Source: Croceibacterium_A sp035555595 (GTDB taxonomy: Bacteria; Pseudomonadota; Alphaproteobacteria; Sphingomonadales; Sphingomonadaceae). Taken from it: 64,000 nucleotides of DNA. The DNA lies in the NCBI GenBank assembly GCA_035555595.1, contig DATMGK010000081.1:14404-78403 (forward strand), written 5' to 3'. The notes beneath the pieces are model-generated. The model saw only the letters and a program-made list of their open reading frames with translations, was not told the DNA's origin and made no database searches. The translations under genes and the position numbers were made by a program. Below, piece by piece: positions 60,271 to 64,000 of this stretch. Each line of letters opens with the position of its first letter. Positions within the stretch are counted from its first letter, which is position 1.

Positions 60271-61674
60271 CTACTCCCAACCTCCGCCCAGGGAAAGGAA
60301 CAGGGCGATCAGATCGGTTGAAAGCTGGGCATCGGCCTGTGCCAGCGCCGCTTCCGCCGTTGCCAACTGGCGTTCAGCATCCAGAACGATCTGGAAGTTC
60401 TCGCGACCTGCCTCGTAACGCAGGCGGGCGATCCGTGCTGCCTCGCGCGCCTGCTCCGTGCCACGCCGCAGGGCGGCGGTCCGGTCCAGCCCGCGCGCGT
60501 AGGTGGTCAGCGCGCTTTCGGTTTCCTGCAGGGCGGTCAGCCATGTGCCGTCGAACTGCGCCAGCGCCGCCTGCTGCCCCGCTTCAGCCTGCGCGATCCG
60601 CGCACGAGCAACGGCGATATTGGGGAAGCTCCATGAGATCAGCGGCCCGATGCTGTACCGGAATGCGGACCCGGATGTCATGTCGCTCAGCGAAGTGGCG
60701 CTGCTCCCGGCTGATCCGCCGATCGAAATGCTGGGATAGAGATCTGCCGTGGCTACGCCGATCCGCGCGGTCGCAGCGGCCAGGTGGCGTTCGGCCGCGC
60801 GCACATCGGGCCTGCGGGCGAGCAATGCTGCCGCGTCGCCCACCGGAATCGCACGGTCCAACGTCAGCGGAGCACAGGATGCCACGTCTCGCGGGAAGTC
60901 GGCCGGCGGGCGTCCGGTCATCACCGCAAGGCGATAAAGCGCGGTTTGCTGCAACGCTTCCAGCGAAGGTATCTCCGCCCTCGTCTGTTCCAGCAGCGCC
61001 CCGGCCTGGCTGGTTTCCATTGCCGTGACCCGGCCTCCTTCCAGCAGGCGGCGTGTCAGATCGAAAGTCTGTTCCTGCACGTCAACGCTGCGGCGGGCGA
61101 CCGCGATCCGGCAGGCAGTGTTCCGCGCATCGGCATAGGCCCGCACCGTTTCGGCCACCACGGTCACGCGGGTCAGGTCATAGGCGGCCTGCACTGCGTC
61201 CACATCGGCCCGGCTTGCCTCCACCGCTCGCCGCACTTTGCCGAACAGGTCGATCTGGTAGCCTACGTCCAGCCCGGCATCGTACATCTCGCCATCCGGC
61301 AGCCGGCTGTTCAGACCCTGCGCTGCGCCAGACTGCCGACCATAGCTGCCACTAGCGGACACGGTAGTGCTGGGCAGACCCGCCGTGCGGGATTCCCGCA
61401 AGACAGCGCGCGCCTGATCGAGGTTGGCGGCGGCGACCCGCAGGTCCGTATTGGCCTCCAGTGCTTGCGCGACGAAGCCATCTAGCTGCGGATCGTTATA
61501 CAGCCGCCACCATTCGCCCGGCGGCGTATCCGGCGTGAAGGCCGGATCGGCGGCGGAGTGAAGCGCGCTCTGCGAAGCTGCGACTTCGGGCAAGGCGTCT
61601 TGGTAATCCGGCCCTACGGTGGCGCAGGCGCTCAGCGCCGACGATCCGGCCAGTATGAGAAGAAGGCGCTTCAT
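60271..61674 (-). CDS. RND efflux outer-membrane lipoprotein, NodT/OprM family (second system)
   Basis: The 467-residue exit channel of a second RND pump. Lipobox LSAC (Cys17) is followed by the ATVGPDY motif. Two repeats carry the hairpin signatures (DVGYQIDLFGKVRRAVEASRA and VATADLYPSISIGG), and the C-terminus ends ALFLSLGGGWE as in other NodT proteins. Start ATG 61674 overlaps the pump stop by 4 nt. The adaptor of this system should lie beyond the right edge. A 95-bp gap separates it from the MarR gene on the same strand. Confidence 0.92.
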   Translation of the reverse strand: MKRLLLILAGSSALSACATVGPDYQDALPEVAASQSALHSAADPAFTPDTPPGEWWRLYNDPQLDGFVAQALEANTDLRVAAANLDQARAVLRESRTAGLPSTTVSASGSYGRQSGAAQGLNSRLPDGEMYDAGLDVGYQIDLFGKVRRAVEASRADVDAVQAAYDLTRVTVVAETVRAYADARNTACRIAVARRSVDVQEQTFDLTRRLLEGGRVTAMETSQAGALLEQTRAEIPSLEALQQTALYRLAVMTGRPPADFPRDVASCAPLTLDRAIPVGDAAALLARRPDVRAAERHLAAATARIGVATADLYPSISIGGSAGSSATSLSDMTSGSAFRYSIGPLISWSFPNIAVARARIAQAEAGQQAALAQFDGTWLTALQETESALTTYARGLDRTAALRRGTEQAREAARIARLRYEAGRENFQIVLDAERQLATAEAALAQADAQLSTDLIALFLSLGGGWE

Positions 61675-64000
61675 GCCATGGCTCCTTCTGCCGGTGCCGA
61701 TGGGTCTTTTCGCGTTGCTCGCTCTGCCATGAGCCGGCGATAACGCGCCGCGCGGCTGAACGACCGGGTCACGACGTAGAACACCGGCGTGAAGATCAGG
61801 CCGAACACCGTGACGCCCAGCATGCCGAACACCACGGCGGTGCCCAACGACTGCCTCATTTCCGCGCCCGGTCCGCTGGCGATAGCCAGCGGCATCACGC
61901 CGAAGATGAAGGCGAAACTGGTCATCAGGATCGGCCGCAGGCGGGCGCGGGCAGCGGCGACTGCTGCCTGAATGCGGTTCATGCCGGTTTCCTGACCTTG
62001 CTTGGCGAATTCGACGATCAGGATCGCGTTCTTCGCCGCCAATGCGATCAGCACGACAAGGCCGACCTGCGTCAGGATGTTGTTGTCCATGCCCCGGATG
62101 TTCACCCCGATCATGGCGGCAAGGATGCACATCGGAACGATCAGGATCACCGCCAGCGGCAGGGTAAGGGATTCGTACTGCGCCGCAAGGACGAGGAACA
62201 CGAACACCACCGCCATGCCGAAGACCAGTGCGGAACTGCTTCCTGCGGCCTTTTCCTGATAAGCGAGGCCGGTCCATTCATATCCGAAACCGTCGGGCAG
62301 CGCTTGGGCCGCGATACCTTCAATCGCCTCGATCGCCTGCCCGGACGAAACGCCCGGCGCGGCCTGCCCCTGCAACTCATAGGCGGGGAACAGGTTGTAA
62401 CGGATCACGCGCGAAGGCCCGGAATCATCCTCCAGCGTCGCGACCGACGACAGGGGGACCATCCCGCCGCTGGACGATCGCACTTGCAGACGCCCGATGT
62501 CGGTCGCGTCGTCACGCGCATAGGGCTCCGCCTGCGCGGTAACGCGATAGGTCCGGCCCATGAGGTTGAAGTCGTTGACGTAGGTGGAACCGACATAGGT
62601 GCCCAGCGCGTCGTAGATCTGTCCCGGCTGCACGCCCAGCAATTGAGCGCGGTCACGATCGATGTCGGCGCGGATGCGCGGCGTGCCAGTGTTATAGGTC
62701 GTATAGACCTGATTGAGCATGTCCGGCTGCTGGGCAGCGGCGCCCATCAGCGGCCCCGCCGTTTCCTCCAGCGCGCGATACCCTGCGCCCGAACGATCCT
62801 GCACCATCATCACGAAGCCGCTGCCGTTGCCCAGACCGCGCACGGTGGGCGGAGAGACCATGAAGATCTGCGCCTGATCCGTCAGTGCGGCGAACTTGCC
62901 GGTCAGTGCACCCGCCAGCGCCTCCGCGCTCTGGTCGCTGCCACGATCTGACCAGTCCTTCAGGCGCATGAAGATCGTGCCGGCGTTTGATGATGTGGCC
63001 TGCGTTGTCCCGTCCAGCCCGGCCAGATAGATCACGCCTTCCACGCCATCCTGCGCCATGGCGGTCTCGTATGCCTGATCCAGCACTTCGTTCGTGCGGT
63101 CGAGCGAGGCGCCCGGCGGCATCTGGACGACGCCGATCAGGATGCCCTGATCCTGTTCGGGGATGAAGCCGGTGGGGGTGTCTGACAGGCGCCAGCCGGT
63201 CAGCGCCAGCAGCCCGGCATAGATAATCAGCATGATGGAGGCCATCCGCACGGTGCGCGCGGTCAGCCTGCCATAGCGGTCGGAAAGCCAGTCGAAGCCC
63301 TGATTGAACTTCTCCATGCCCACGCGCAGCGGGCGCGACCAGCGCGGCCCGTGATCGACATCGTTATGCTCGTGCGGCTTCAGCAGCAGCGCGGCCAGGG
63401 CGGGGGAAAGGGTCAGCGACACGATTAGAGAGATCGTGGCGGCGGCCGCGATCGTCACCGCGAACTGGCGATAGAAGATGCCGGGGATACCGGGCGTCAG
63501 GGCTGTCGGGATGAACACGGAAACCAGCACAAGCCCGATGGCGATCAGCGCGCCGGAAACTTCCTGCATCGTCAGATAGGCGGCCTCGCGCGGCGAAACG
63601 CCCTGTCGAACGTGCTTCTCTACCGCCTCGACCACCACGATTGCGTCATCGACGACGATGCCCACGGCCAGCACCAGCGCGAACAGCGAAAGCGAATTGA
63701 TCGAGAAGCCGAGCGCGAGCTGCACGGCGAACGTGCCGACCAGCGCGATCGGGATGGCGATGATCGGAATGATCGCCGCGCGCCATGTCTGCAGGAACAC
63801 CATGATGACCAGAACGACCAGCACGACCGCTTCCAGCAGCGTTTCCTGCACCGCCTCTACCGAGGCTTTGACGAACTCTGTCGGGTTGTATGGCGTCGCG
63901 TAAGTCAGACCGGCGGGGAATTCCGCCGACATGGACTCAAGTTCCTGCTCGACCAGAGCCGCGGCATCGAGGGAATTGGCGCCGGGCTGTTCAATGATGG
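61671..64000 (-). CDS. RND multidrug efflux permease, HAE-1 family, partial
   Basis: The open frame runs past the right edge, so the first roughly 290 residues are missing and 776 are present. The visible part holds the family proton-relay motif AVGIVVDDAIVVVEAVEKH, the second-half landmarks FRYSIGP-type porter segments, QPGQIYDALGTYVGSTYVNDFNL in the docking region, and the C-terminal NAILIVEFAKQG. It is distinct from the pump at 3562 (its loops differ), so the strain has at least two HAE-1 pumps within 64 kb. It is followed by its outer-membrane channel with a 4-nt overlap. Confidence 0.93.
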   Translation of the reverse strand, partial: IIEQPGANSLDAAALVEQELESMSAEFPAGLTYATPYNPTEFVKASVEAVQETLLEAVVLVVLVIMVFLQTWRAAIIPIIAIPIALVGTFAVQLALGFSINSLSLFALVLAVGIVVDDAIVVVEAVEKHVRQGVSPREAAYLTMQEVSGALIAIGLVLVSVFIPTALTPGIPGIFYRQFAVTIAAAATISLIVSLTLSPALAALLLKPHEHNDVDHGPRWSRPLRVGMEKFNQGFDWLSDRYGRLTARTVRMASIMLIIYAGLLALTGWRLSDTPTGFIPEQDQGILIGVVQMPPGASLDRTNEVLDQAYETAMAQDGVEGVIYLAGLDGTTQATSSNAGTIFMRLKDWSDRGSDQSAEALAGALTGKFAALTDQAQIFMVSPPTVRGLGNGSGFVMMVQDRSGAGYRALEETAGPLMGAAAQQPDMLNQVYTTYNTGTPRIRADIDRDRAQLLGVQPGQIYDALGTYVGSTYVNDFNLMGRTYRVTAQAEPYARDDATDIGRLQVRSSSGGMVPLSSVATLEDDSGPSRVIRYNLFPAYELQGQAAPGVSSGQAIEAIEGIAAQALPDGFGYEWTGLAYQEKAAGSSSALVFGMAVVFVFLVLAAQYESLTLPLAVILIVPMCILAAMIGVNIRGMDNNILTQVGLVVLIALAAKNAILIVEFAKQGQETGMNRIQAAVAAARARLRPILMTSFAFIFGVMPLAIASGPGAEMRQSLGTAVVFGMLGVTVFGLIFTPVFYVVTRSFSRAARYRRLMAERATRKDPSAPAEGAMA

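Noticed and set aside
60271..62277. A 668-codon open frame spanning the outer-membrane channel and part of the second RND pump.
   Set aside because: The first 200 codons are an out-of-frame reading of the pump gene. The channel protein starts at 61674 with a lipobox.

Overview
The window is GC-rich, about 94% coding, and looks like the chromosome of a free-living alphaproteobacterium, most likely from the Sphingomonadales. That placement rests on three large TonB-dependent receptors, two NodT-type RND pumps, a PhaAB-type Mrp antiporter, a CsbD/hemerythrin stress pair, secreted hydrolases beside TonB receptors, and a beta-propeller phytase next to a TonB receptor. It is an inference from gene content; there is no rRNA or other marker gene. 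I saw no tRNA, rRNA, CRISPR array, insertion sequence or phage gene.

Layout. 1-2009: minus-strand operon of an FAD oxidoreductase, a small lipoprotein and a CDF cation transporter cut by the left edge. 2183-7926: complete RND efflux operon (adaptor, pump, outer-membrane channel) with a candidate operator before the adaptor. 8147-14245: a divergent island with a TonB receptor and SGNH hydrolase to the left and a ceramidase-fold hydrolase and an HSL-type esterase to the right; two identical CAATCGATTG palindromes lie just before the two lead genes. 14261-17157: AsmA-like protein, CsbD, hemerythrin. 17284-22830: six-gene Mrp/Pha Na+(K+)/H+ antiporter with fused A and B subunits. 22992-26476: ferredoxin-NADP reductase with an uncharacterised partner, then an OmpR/histidine-kinase pair.

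26639-43210 is a catecholate siderophore locus. Six tightly coupled genes (EntC, EntE, a stand-alone isochorismatase, a stand-alone aryl carrier protein, a single-module EntF-like NRPS, EntA) should make 2,3-dihydroxybenzoate and join it to serine, so an enterobactin-type product is predicted. Next come a TauE/SafE permease and an M20 amidohydrolase on the opposite strand. The uptake side follows: FecCD permease, ATPase, binding protein, YncE-like propeller, Fes/IroE-like esterase and a b561 cytochrome. A Fur-like box lies before the first biosynthetic gene.

43375-49226 is a four-gene phytate/phosphate-scavenging operon (TonB receptor, secreted pyrophosphatase, purple-acid-phosphatase-like enzyme, phytase lipoprotein). 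Four PhoB half-sites at an exact 11-bp spacing stand before it. 49463-55479 holds a secreted protein of unknown function, a MarR regulator, a 0.5-kb AT-rich promoter region, a third TonB receptor and a small secreted protein. 55591-64000 (all minus) holds a two-VOC-domain fusion protein, a PQQ dehydrogenase, a MarR regulator, and the outer-membrane and pump genes of a second RND system, the pump cut by the right edge.

The main themes are nutrient scavenging (iron, phosphate, unknown TonB substrates), efflux and ion homeostasis. Operator calls come from reading by eye and have not been tested by motif scan.
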